Assembly: GCF_019399895.1 (NCBI RefSeq)
Contig: NC_091887.1
Span: 3,535,001 to 3,599,000, forward strand
Length of the DNA stretch: 64,000 bases
Source: Cardiocondyla obscurior
Taxonomy: Eukaryota; Arthropoda; Insecta; Hymenoptera; Formicidae
Direction: 5' to 3'
Shown here: in pieces, positions 17,200-28,013 of the stretch
How the letters are laid out: every line of letters begins with the position of its first letter
Numbering within the stretch: position 1 is the stretch's first letter
The notes under the pieces: model-generated
What the model was told of the DNA's origin: nothing
The model's database searches: none
The model's input: only the letters and a program-made list of their open reading frames with translations
Made by a program: the position numbers and the translations under genes

Positions 17200-20100
17200 T
17201 TATAGAGGTATGCGATAATGACCCCATGGTAAGGTGTTGGTCGAGTCTGGCACGAGATATCGCTTGTCATCATACGGACTCAAAGCGATCTTTGTCTCGG
17301 ATATGGTGTACACTTGATGCAATTTCGATCTTACGCACGATTGGTCGCGAGTCATAGCAATCTCATTCTCGAGACACTTGACATAATCGTCAAACGTTAT
17401 AGTTCGCGCCACGACTCCACTCTTTACACCTTTTGCTTTTTTAGTGTCACTTTTACCGTCCACCTTGATCGCATACATTTTCGCTCTGAGTCCTACAAAT
17501 TCTGTAACAATCGCACCGTTGCACTCATCCTTCATTAAACCTGGTATTTTTTGTTCGCGAGAGGCATACCGTACGCGTTATCAGGTGGATAGTCGCTCGT
17601 GTCGAACCGAGCGATATCACGCTTCATCATCTCGTATACATCGTCACACTGGACGCTGTACACGAGACTATCCGTGTCGGTATACATGACGCTACATTTG
17701 TCTCCAAAAGTTGGTAACATGTACTCGTGATGAAACTCGTACAAACACACCTTAGATATGTCGAGTATGGACATACCAACGTATATCGGCTTAGCGAATT
17801 TTACCTCGAGTTTACGCAATTCCACAGCCACCAAATTTTCCGCGAATACACTTCTACTGTGAAAATTAGGTTTGGCGATCATCGCTTCCACACCGTACCG
17901 ACCGTCCCACTGCGAGAGCAATCGAACGTCGACGCGATTTCGTACGTTCTCCATCGTTTTACCAAACACCGCATTGTTCATAAGTTTAAACAAATTTTTC
18001 TCGAAATCATTGGTCGCGCGAGTTCGATGTCGCGTGTTGAGCTCGATGTAATCGCGCAACCATGCTGACTGAGTGAATCGCAGCGCGCGGTAAACCTTGA
18101 TGACGCGAAGACCATGACGCGTGCACAGCTGCAGATTGCGATAGTGTATGATGTATCGCTTCTTATCGTACAGCGTAGCCAAAAGTTTTTTATCATGTTT
18201 TACCCCCGGTGGTTTCTCTCGTGTGGGACAGAACGGCAGATCGGAGTGCATGTCGTGCACGCTTGCAGGATACTCGAGATCCACCTCAAGGATATAACCC
18301 GTGGGCGAGTCCACGGCGATCGCGTCTACGTCGAGGTTCGCGAGTTCTTGGTCGTTGGCCCATTCAAAATCCGCGTACGGTAACGGCTGACACATAGCCC
18401 AACCGTACAAGTTGTTTACATCGTAATACACGATGTACGACGAAGGTTTCAACGAGTCGTACCCCGACCGCATGTATCTGTTATTAGCTCGCGCGTATCT
18501 GTTGGAGCATTGACTGAGACCGCCGCGTATACCGCGTTCGACGAACATCACCATATCGATGTCAGTTAATAGTTCAAAATTAATACGCGTATGCTTGAGC
18601 ATCGCGTCCCACGTGAAACCGGGCAAGGTGTAATAGTGCGCGGGATCGAGTCCGTAACTTTCGACGCATCTATCGCGAAAATTTTCAAATACGTCAGCCA
18701 ATAACAATACATCGGTTTTGAGGTACAGATCGCTGTACTCGCCTAAAGTTCGAATAGAGAATTGCTGCCATACGGTCTCGGCGTGCGCGTAATCTGTCTC
18801 ACTCACCGTGTCACCGGTCAGCGAGCTGAAGAACGATTCGCGCGACGGTAGGCTCGACTCATTTAATCTTTCAACGCTGTCGACGTACTCGTACGGAAAT
18901 ATACCTTTTCGTGTCAAGAGATTGAAATTTTCCTCTGAAAGTTTTGCAAATTCACCGCGCAAGATTCGCATTTTATCTTTAATGAGTAAAGACGATAATT
19001 TGTCAAGGCTAGCGTTCAAAAATTTGTACGAATCTATAAAGCGCAATTTTATCGCAGTTCGCAAGTCCTGTCCCTTAGCTGTATCGTTTACATGTTTTGT
19101 AAAAGAAATGTATTTTTCCTTCGTTATCGGCAACAAATCGACTTTACCCTCATACGCCGTGGTGATTTCCTTTATGACAAAGTGTGCGTCGTAGCCTGAC
19201 AAATTATGAAACACGACGGGGATGTAACGCGTGTCGCGGTATTGCAAGTTACATTTAGAGTGCGCGGGACCTCTATACCGACCGGTCATATGGCAATGAT
19301 CGCGCACACGCTTCTCGTCCACCGCAAACGGACTTTCACACACGTGGCATACTGTCGCGTTCTCATGCTCCTCGCGCTGCATATTCGACAAAGTCTCCAT
19401 CGGGATGGTTTTCAATATTATAATTTTTACGCGATGAGCCAGTTTCACTAACTGCTCAACGAACCACTCGATGCAATCGAGTCCGCGATGATATTCATAT
19501 CTTGACAGCGACTCGTCGAACGAGCATCGCACGTAGTATCCCACGCTGAATACTTCATGACGTTGGTAGTTAAACGTCGTTTGCTCCGGCGACGATGGTG
19601 GATCGATCTTTCGCAACACGCACTCCAGATCGGCGTATACGATGAATGGTACGCGTTCCTTGTTGTAATGATTGGAAAAGCTGAGCCATTTGTCATCCTC
19701 GCTAGGTAGTCGTATAGCGCAGTTGTTTAAAGTTCCACAATCCATGATATGAATCTTAAATTTCTCGCTCGAATTAAAGTAATGAAGACACCTAAAATAA
19801 AATATTTTTTAATATATTAAAAAAAAAATCAAATGAAATATTCAAAATTATACGTACCGATCACAAATATATTTACGATGCTCGCATCCGCTTAATTGTG
19901 AGCTGATGAGACGTGACAGATCACTGATACATGCAAAGTGTCCTACTTCCTGTTTATCGTTGTCGTCGTCGCGTTGTACGTACAATAAATTTACATGTTT
20001 CTCTTTCTTCTCGTTAGTGAGGTGTACAGGTAGAACGTTAATTTCTTTTCCACATCTCTCAGTGGCGTACACATTGATCGAGATATCGTTTAATCGTTCG

Positions 20101-21026
20101 AGTCTCGCAACGTCTTTAAGAGTCGCGGGAAACTGTACACCCTCGACGTTCAACACCGTTGTGTAATGCGGGTACGACGATTCCCGATTCACGTTCTGCT
20201 TCGCGGGATACAGAGCCGCCACTACCGACCACGCGAGACACTTATCGTCCATCGACTTTACACATATCACTGCTTTTTTAGCGGCTAACTTCCGTGGCAA
20301 TGTAACGTAGCATCCCACGCGCATCGGATTGTACTTATTTACGTTGATTATCAAATTCAAAATTCGCGACAACGCCCATCCGCTGTCACGCTCCTGAAAC
20401 TCCTCGAGAGAAGCCAGCGTGGGTTCGACAACGTGTAGCCGGTACCACTCGCGCACATCCGTTTCTTGAAAAATCTCACAGTTTTTCGTGGTTATACTTT
20501 TGTTGGCGCGTTTATCCCCAGCCGTAAACTCACCGTTGAACGCAGTATTCACTTTTACACAATTGTTTTTAAGCATGATGTCTCGTATGCGCTCGTATAC
20601 CACGTTACCGGCATCCTCCAGGAATCGCAGCGGCTCGATATAGTTTGTGTTTATCACCACACCCGTTGCGATACGACTTTTGAACGCGGTCTCGATCTCA
20701 CGCCAATCGAGTTCATTAGTCGTTTTGTCACCATCACCGTCGGCAGCACTAGTGCTCGCGTACTCACCACCCTGGTGCACGTAACGTTCGTATAAATGTT
20801 TCTTGGCACCCAGGAGTCGCGCGATACTCGCCACCGTGGATTGCGCGCACCCGACGGATACGCGCGCTCGCTTAGCGCGGCTACGTTCCTCGAGCTGATT
20901 TACTAGCTCGTCACATCTTTCAGCCCAAGTGAAAAATTCTACCAAGGTAGTCACGGTGTTAGCCTGCAGCAGGAGTTGGCGCTCTTCTTCTTCGAGGAGA
21001 CTTCGATCCATTTTTATGTTTATCAT
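17200..21026 (-). CDS. DNA polymerase B (Polinton, protein-primed type), copy 1
   Basis: Exon 1 runs 21026 to 19858 and a 66 bp intron runs 19857 to 19792 (GTACGT donor, TTTTAG acceptor). Exon 2 runs from 19791, stays open to 17537, and then needs one frame change to reach the last 110 codons (to 17200). Exon 1 is the N-terminal extension. Exon 2 has Exo I (YADLE), a Cys/His endonuclease VII-like zinc module (CHVC...RDHCHMTGRYRG), Exo II (GYDAHF), Exo III (YLKTDVLLLAD), motif A (DVNNLYGWAM), motif B (NNAVFGKTME) and motif C (YTDTDS). All catalytic acids are present. The frame break lies in an A6 run at about 17550-17560 and is shared by the three copies. This is the best-preserved copy. Confidence 0.9.
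19792..19857 (-). other. Intron in PolB copy 1
   Basis: 66 bases, AT-rich. On the minus strand it begins GTACGTATAA and ends TATTTTATTTTAG. Removing it joins two frames in phase and restores continuous PolB sequence across ...CDR|CLHYF. The same intron is present in units 2 and 3 (about 25199-25264 and 30604-30670). Confidence 0.75.
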
Positions 21027-21256
21027 ACGTCTCGCGCACTCAAAAGTTGAAAGACAACAACAGTAGCAATAAGTACGACAAAGACAACGATATTAACGAT
21101 AAATATGACATTAACAATAAATACAACAAAACAACAACATTAGCGATAAATACAACAAAAACAACGACATAAGCAAGACAACATTAGCAATAAATACAAC
21201 AAAAAGAAACTACATTAGCAATTAACGCGAATGTATAATCGAAGTACATTGCTCGT

Positions 21257-21679
21257 TCACGCAGTTGTGCACACCGGGCACATATCACACGAGATTATAA
21301 CAAACGTTGCAGCTTTGCAATTCGAGCACCACGTACCGTAGAGACTGTCATAAGATCCTACAACGTGTTTGCGAATCTTGAAGATGGGGTCATATAAATC
21401 GTATTGCATCGATATCAAACAAGAAGCGCACACGTTGTATCCTCGCTCGTCACCGTAATAAAAATATATAGCGCAAAATTTCGTACGCGGAGTAATCGCG
21501 CTTAAATTCTGCAAATTGATCGTTTTCCGCGTAGTATTTTCAACCATTTCATCGTCGTCGGTGTTGCAAGCACTATCCTCCGACAAGGGATGAATCTCGA
21601 TTTCTTCATCAACTTCGATTTCTTCATCAACTTCTATTTCTTCATCAACTTCGATTTCTTCGTTGTTCATTTCATACAT
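21257..21679 (-). CDS. Small acidic-repeat protein with Cys pairs, unit 1
   Basis: 140 residues from the first ATG (21679). The start is a four-fold repeat of the hexamer EIEVDE. The second half holds four Cys-rich knots (CASC, CSNC, CDMC, PVC near the end) consistent with a zinc-binding domain. It lies upstream of PolB on the same strand, separated by a 230-base ACAACA-rich spacer. The function is unknown. The copy in unit 2 appears identical. Confidence 0.5.
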   Translation of the reverse strand: MYEMNNEEIEVDEEIEVDEEIEVDEEIEIHPLSEDSACNTDDDEMVENTTRKTINLQNLSAITPRTKFCAIYFYYGDERGYNVCASCLISMQYDLYDPIFKIRKHVVGSYDSLYGTWCSNCKAATFVIISCDMCPVCTTA

Positions 21680-21700
21680 AGTCGTCGATCGCTCAATCAC

Positions 21701-22110
21701 TAATGAGATTCACGCATTGTGACAAAAGAGGTATAACGAATGCATTATATCCTACCCCTACTACCAATTAATCATGTGATTTCATTTCTTACCCTCTCTC
21801 AAATTATATTGAGTCATTTGCTAATATTAAAAACCGTTAGTAAAAACCGTTAGCTTATCTCTTTCAGATAAAAATTCGGTTACCCTCGTCTAAAATTATT
21901 TTAAAAAACTTTTACTTCTCGGAATTAAAAACGTTGACTTATTTCTTTCCGACAAAAGAAATGTACACCCATCGAATAGCAACTACCCTCTGTTTTGCAG
22001 AGTCTTTGCGTTTAGCCGCACAGCCTTTGATCTCTGCATAGTCTATTTTATAAATGAGGGTTGAAGCGAGTGCACATATGTTTACGAGGGCAAAGTGAGT
22101 GAGAACGAGA
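21701..22110. promoter_or_regulatory. Divergent intergenic region with TATA-like box, unit 1
   Basis: It separates the leftward acidic-repeat gene from a rightward spliced gene. A TATA-like TTTTATAAATG at about 22045-22055 lies about 60 bases before the rightward ATG. Short repeated CCGTTAG(T/C) and TTTCAGATAA-type motifs lie at 21830-21960. Confidence 0.35.
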
Positions 22111-22391
22111 ATGATAATTTTTATCTCTATAAACATGAAAACAATTTGGCTCAAGATGAATCCTTCAACCGTCGAGCAGTCAGTTCCTTGCAACCACTCA
22201 TCAGTAATTGATCGTCATCGTTTGTCACCAAAAATTGTAAGTATATATTCTTATATATTCTTAAATATTTTTTTAAAACCATTTTAATACATAAAAATTT
22301 ATAATTTTATACTTTTTTAAATTTTTTAATTTATTTTTTTCAGATGATTTCCAACATCGACGTAAGACAGCTGTCCACTTGGCCGATTGAG
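22111..22391 (+). CDS. Partial spliced gene at the right edge of unit 1
   Basis: Exon 1 (22111-22236) starts MIIFISINMKTIWLKMNP. A GTAAGT donor and TTTTTTTCAG acceptor remove 107 bases. Exon 2 (22344-22391, MISNIDVRQLSTWPIE) is in phase and ends at another donor-like GAG|GTACGC. No third exon follows: the sequence runs straight into the minisatellite of the next unit. I read this as the 5' part of a Polinton gene cut off by the tandem duplication. The product is unknown. A leftward 84-codon frame overlapping it is judged antisense noise. Confidence 0.35.
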
Positions 22392-22608
22392 GTACGCGTG
22401 GTACGCGTACAATCATGCATACTGCGTACATGTGTACTGCGTACATGTGTACTGCGTACATGTGTACTGCATACTGCGTACATGTGTACTGCATACTGCG
22501 TACATGTGTACTGTATACTACATACATGTGTACTGTATACATTAACGCAATCTATAATACATTAACGCAATCTATAATACATTTGATACATCTGTAATAC
22601 ATATATAA

Positions 22609-25600
22609 TTATAGAGGTATGCGATAATGACCCCATGGTAAGGTGTTGGTCGAGTCTGGCACGAGATATCGCTTGTCATCATACGGACTCAAAGCGATCT
22701 TTGTCTCGGATACGGTGTACACTTGATGCAATTTCGATCTTACACACGATTGGTCGCGAGTCATAGCAATCTCATTCTCGAGACACTTGACATAATCGTC
22801 AAACGTTATAGTTCGCGCCACGACTCCACTCTTTACACCTTTTGCTTTTTTAGTGTCACTTTTACCGTCCACCTTGATCGCATACATTTTCGCTCTGAGT
22901 CCTACAAATTCTGTAACAATCGCACCGTTGCACTCATCCTTCATTAAACCTGGTATTTTTTGTTCGCGAGAGGCATACCGTACGCGTTATCAGGTGGATA
23001 GTCGCTCGTGTCGAACCGAGCGATATCACGCTTCATCATCTCGTATACATCGTCACACTGGACGCTGTACACGAGACTATCCGTGTCGGTATACATGACG
23101 CTACATTTGTCTCCAAAAGTTGGTAACATGTACTCGTGATGAAACTCGTACAAACACACCTTAGATATGTCGAGTATGGACATACCAACGTATATCGGCT
23201 TAGCGAATTTTACCTCGAGTTTACGCAATTCCACAGCCACCAAATTTTCCGCGAATACACTTCTACTGTGAAAATTAGGTTTGGCGATCATCGCTTCCAC
23301 ACCGTACCGACCGTCCCACTGCGAGAGCAATCGAACGTCGACGCGATTTCGTACATTCTCCATCGTTTTACCAAACACCGCATTGTTCATAAGTTTAAAC
23401 AAATTTTTCTCGAAATCATTGGTCGCGCGAGTTCGATGTCGCGTGTTGAGCTCGATGTAATCGCGCAACCATGCTGACTGAGTGAATCGCAGCGCGCGGT
23501 AAACCTTGATGACGCGAAGACCATGACGCGTGCACAGCTGCAGATTGCGATAGTGTATGATGTATCGCTTCTTATCGTACAGCGTAGCCAAAAGTTTTTA
23601 TCATGTTTTACCCCGGTGGTTTCTCTCGTGTGGGACAGAACGGCAGATCGGAGTGCATGTCGTGCACGCTTGCAGGATACTCGAGATCCACCTCAAGGAT
23701 ATAACCCGTGGGCGAGTCCACGGCGATCGCGTCTACGTCGAGGTTCGCGAGTTCTTGGTCGTTGGCCCATTCAAAATCCGCGTACGGTAACGGCTGACAC
23801 ATAGCCCAACCGTACAAGTTGTTTACATCGTAATACACGATGTACGACGAAGGTTTCAACGAGTCGTACCCCGACCGCATGTATCTGTTATTAGCTCGCG
23901 CGTATCTGTTGGAGCATTGACTGAGACCGCCGCGTATACCGCGTTCGACGAACATCACCATATCGATGTCAGTTAATAGTTCAAAATTAATACGCGTATG
24001 CTTGAGCATCGCGTCCCACGTGAAACCGGGCAAGGTGTAATAGTGCGCGGGATCGAGTCCGTAACTTTCGACGCATCTATCGCGAAAATTTTCAAATACG
24101 TCAGCCAATAACAATACATCGGTTTTGAGGTACAGATCGCTGTACTCGCCTAAAGTTCGAATAGAGAATTGCTGCCATACGGTCTCGGCGTGCGCGTAAT
24201 CTGTCTCACTCACCGTGTCACCGGTCAGCGAGCTGAAGAACGATTCGCGCGACGGTAGGCTCGACTCATTTAATCTTTCAACGCTGTCGACGTACTCGTA
24301 CGGAAATATACCTTTTCGTGTCAAGAGATTGAAATTTTCCTCTGAAAGTTTTGCAAATTCACCGCGCAAGATTCGCATTTTATCTTTAATGAGTAAAGAC
24401 GATAATTTGTCAAGGCTAGCGTTCAAAAATTTGTACGAATCTATAAAGCGCAATTTTATCGCAGTTCGCAAGTCCTGTCCCTTAGCTGTATCGTTTACAT
24501 GTTTTGTAAAAGAAATGTATTTTTCCTTCGTTATCGGCAACAAATCGACTTTACCCTCATACGCCGTGGTGATTTCCTTTATGACAAAGTGTGCGTCGTA
24601 GCCTGACAAATTATGAAACACGACGGGGATGTAACGCGTGTCGCGGTATTGCAAGTTACATTTTGAGTGCGCGGGACCTCTATACCGACCGGTCATATGA
24701 CAATGATCGCGCACACGCTTCTCGTCCACCGCAAACGGACTTTCACACACGTGGCATACTGTCGCGTTCTCATGCTCCTCGCGCTGCATATTCGACAAAG
24801 TCTCCATCGGGATGGTTTTCAATATTATAATTTTTACGCGATGAGCCAGTTTCACTAACTGCTCAACGAACCACTCGATGCAATCGAGTCCGCGATGATA
24901 TTCATATCTTGACAGCGACTCGTCGAACGAGCATCGCACGTAGTATCCCACGCTGAATACTTCATGACGTTGGTAGTTAAACGTCGTTTGCTCCGGCGAC
25001 GATGGTGGATCGATCTTTCGCAACACGCACTCCAGATCGGCGTATACGATGAATGGTACGCGTTCCTTGTTGTAATGATTGGAAAAGCTGAGCCATTTGT
25101 CATCCTCGCTAGGTAGTCGTATAGCGCAGTTGTTTAAAGTTCCACAATCCATGATATGAATCTTAAATTTCTCGCTCGAATTAAAGTAATGAAGACACCT
25201 AAAATAAAATATTTTTTAATATATTAAAAAAAAAATCAAATGAAATATTCAAAATTATACGTACCGATCACAAATATATTTACGATGCTCGCATCCGCTT
25301 AATTGTGAGCTGATGAGACGTGACAGATCACTGATACATGCAAAGTGTCCTACTTCCTGTTTATCGTTGTCGTCGTCGCGTTGTACGTACAATAAATTTA
25401 CATGTTTCTCTTTCTTCTCGTTAGTGAGGTGTACAGGTAGAACGTTAATTTCTTTTCCACATCTCTCAGTGGCGTACACATTGATCGAGATATCGTTTAA
25501 TCGTTCGAGTCTCGCAACGTCTTTAAGAGTCGCGGGAAACTGTACACCCTCGACGTTCAACACCGTTGTGTAATGCGGGTACGACGATTCCCGATTCACG

Positions 25601-26433
25601 TTCTGCTTCGCGGGATACAGAGCCGCCACTACCGACCACGCGAGACACTTATCGTCCATCGACTTTACACATATCACTGCTTTTTTAGCGGCTAACTTCC
25701 GTGGCAATGTAACGTAGCATCCCACGCGCATCGGATTGTACTTATTTACGTTGATTATCAAATTCAAAATTCGCGACAACGCCCATCCGCTGTCACGCTC
25801 CTGAAACTCCTCGAGAGAAGCCAGCGTGGGTTCGACAACGTGTAGCCGGTACCACTCGCGCACATCCGTTTCTTGAAAAATCTCACAGTTTTTCGTGGTT
25901 ATACTTTTGTTGGCGCGTTTATCCCCAGCCGTAAACTCACCGTTGAACGCAGTATTCACTTTTACACAATTGTTTTTAAGCATGATGTCTCGTATGCGCT
26001 CGTATACCACGTTACCGGCATCCTCCAGGAATCGCAGCGGCTCGATATAGTTTGTGTTTATCACCACACCCGTTGCGATACGACTTTTGAACGCGGTCTC
26101 GATCTCACGCCAATCGAGTTCATTAGTCGTTTTGTCACCATCACCGTCGGCAGCACTAGTGCTCGCGTACTCACCACCCTGGTGCACGTAACGTTCGTAT
26201 AAATGTTTCTTGGCACCCAGGAGTCGCGCGATACTCGCCACCGTGGATTGCGCGCACCCGACGGATACGCGCGCTCGCTTAGCGCGGCTACGTTCCTCGA
26301 GCTGATTTACTAGCTCGTCACATCTTTCAGCCCAAGTGAAAAATTCTACCAAGGTAGTCACGGTGTTAGCCTGCAGCAGGAGTTGGCGCTCTTCTTCTTC
26401 GAGGAGACTTCGATCCATTTTTATGTTTATCAT
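22609..26433 (-). pseudogene. DNA polymerase B, copy 2 (two frame lesions)
   Basis: Same gene structure as copy 1: exon 1 26433-25265, intron about 25264-25199, exon 2 from 25198. Here exon 2 is broken at about 23597-23620. A T-run has 5 instead of 6 bases and a C-run 4 instead of 5, a net loss of two bases relative to copy 1. The frame ends after TREKPPG (23608) and reopens at 23591. It also has the A6 break shared by all copies (about 22962). The break lies between polymerase motif A and motif B, so no full-length product is expected unless the indels are sequencing errors. Confidence 0.85.
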
Positions 26434-26663
26434 ACGTCTCGCGCACTCAAAAGTTGAAAGACAACAACAGTAGCAATAAGTACGACAAAGACAACGATAT
26501 TAACGATAAATATGACATTAACAATAAATACAACAAAACAACAACATTAGCGATAAATACAACAAAAACAACGACATAAGCAAGACAACATTAGCAATAA
26601 ATACAACAAAAAGAAACTACATTAGCAATTAACGCGAATGTATAATCGAAGTACATTGCTCGT

Positions 26664-27086
26664 TCACGCAGTTGTGCACACCGGGCACATATCACACGAG
26701 ATTATAACAAACGTTGCAGCTTTGCAATTCGAGCACCACGTACCGTAGAGACTGTCATAAGATCCTACAACGTGTTTGCGAATCTTGAAGATGGGGTCAT
26801 ATAAATCGTATTGCATCGATATCAAACAAGAAGCGCACACGTTGTATCCTCGCTCGTCACCGTAATAAAAATATATAGCGCAAAATTTCGTACGCGGAGT
26901 AATCGCGCTTAAATTCTGCAAATTGATCGTTTTCCGCGTAGTATTTTCAACCATTTCATCGTCGTCGGTGTTGCAAGCACTATCCTCCGACAAGGGATGA
27001 ATCTCGATTTCTTCATCAACTTCGATTTCTTCATCAACTTCTATTTCTTCATCAACTTCGATTTCTTCGTTGTTCATTTCATACAT
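26664..27086 (-). CDS. Small acidic-repeat protein, unit 2 copy
   Basis: Second copy of the gene at 21257-21679, with the same EIEVDE repeats and Cys pairs, 5407 bases away. I see no difference at the protein level. There is no third copy because unit 3 is cut off within PolB. Confidence 0.5.
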   Translation of the reverse strand: MYEMNNEEIEVDEEIEVDEEIEVDEEIEIHPLSEDSACNTDDDEMVENTTRKTINLQNLSAITPRTKFCAIYFYYGDERGYNVCASCLISMQYDLYDPIFKIRKHVVGSYDSLYGTWCSNCKAATFVIISCDMCPVCTTA

Positions 27087-27517
27087 AGTCGTCGATCGCT
27101 CAATCACTAATGAGATTCACGCATTGTGACAAAAGAGGTATAACGAATGCATTATATCCTACCCCTACTACCAATTAATCATGTGATTTCATTTCTTACC
27201 CTCTCTCAAATTATATTGAGTCATTTGCTAATATTAAAAACCGTTAGTAAAAACCGTTAGCTTATCTCTTTCAGATAAAAATTCGGTTACCCTCGTCTAA
27301 AATTATTTTAAAAAACTTTTACTTCTCGGAATTAAAAACGTTGACTTATTTCTTTCCGACAAAAGAAATGTACACCCATCGAATAGCAACTACCCTCTGT
27401 TTTGCAGAGTCTTTGCGTTTAGCCGCACAGCCTTTGATCTCTGCATAGTCTATTTTATAAATGAGGGTTGAAGCGAGTGCACATATGTTTACGAGGGCAA
27501 AGTGAGTGAGAACGAGA

Positions 27518-27796
27518 ATGATAATTTTTATCTCTATAAACATGAAAACAATTTGGCTCAAGATGAATCCTTCAACCGTCGAGCAGTCAGTTCCTTGCAA
27601 CCACTCATCAGTAATTGATCGTCATCGTTTGTCACCAAAAATTGTAAGTATATATTCTTATATATTCTTAAATATTTTTTAAAACCATTTTAATACATAA
27701 AAATTTATAATTTTATACTTTTTAAATTTTTTAATTTATTTTTTTCAGATGATTTCCAACATCGACGTAAGACAGCTGTCCACTTGGCCGATTGAG
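27518..27796 (+). CDS. Partial spliced gene, unit 2 copy
   Basis: Copy of 22111-22391 with the same splice signals. The intron is two bases shorter because two T-runs are each one base shorter. It also runs into the minisatellite after the exon 2 donor. Confidence 0.35.
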
Positions 27797-28013
27797 GTAC
27801 GCGTGGTACGCGTACAATCATGCATACTGCGTACATGTGTACTGCGTACATGTGTACTGCGTACATGTGTACTGCATACTGCGTACATGTGTACTGCATA
27901 CTGCGTACATGTGTACTGTATACTACATACATGTGTACTGTATACATTAACGCAATCTATAATACATTAACGCAATCTATAATACATTTGATACATCTGT
28001 AATACATATATAA

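Noticed and set aside
21939..22193. Leftward 84-codon ORF with a hydrophobic segment
   Set aside because: Antisense to the TATA-preceded, spliced rightward frame; hydrophobicity follows from AT-rich antisense codons.
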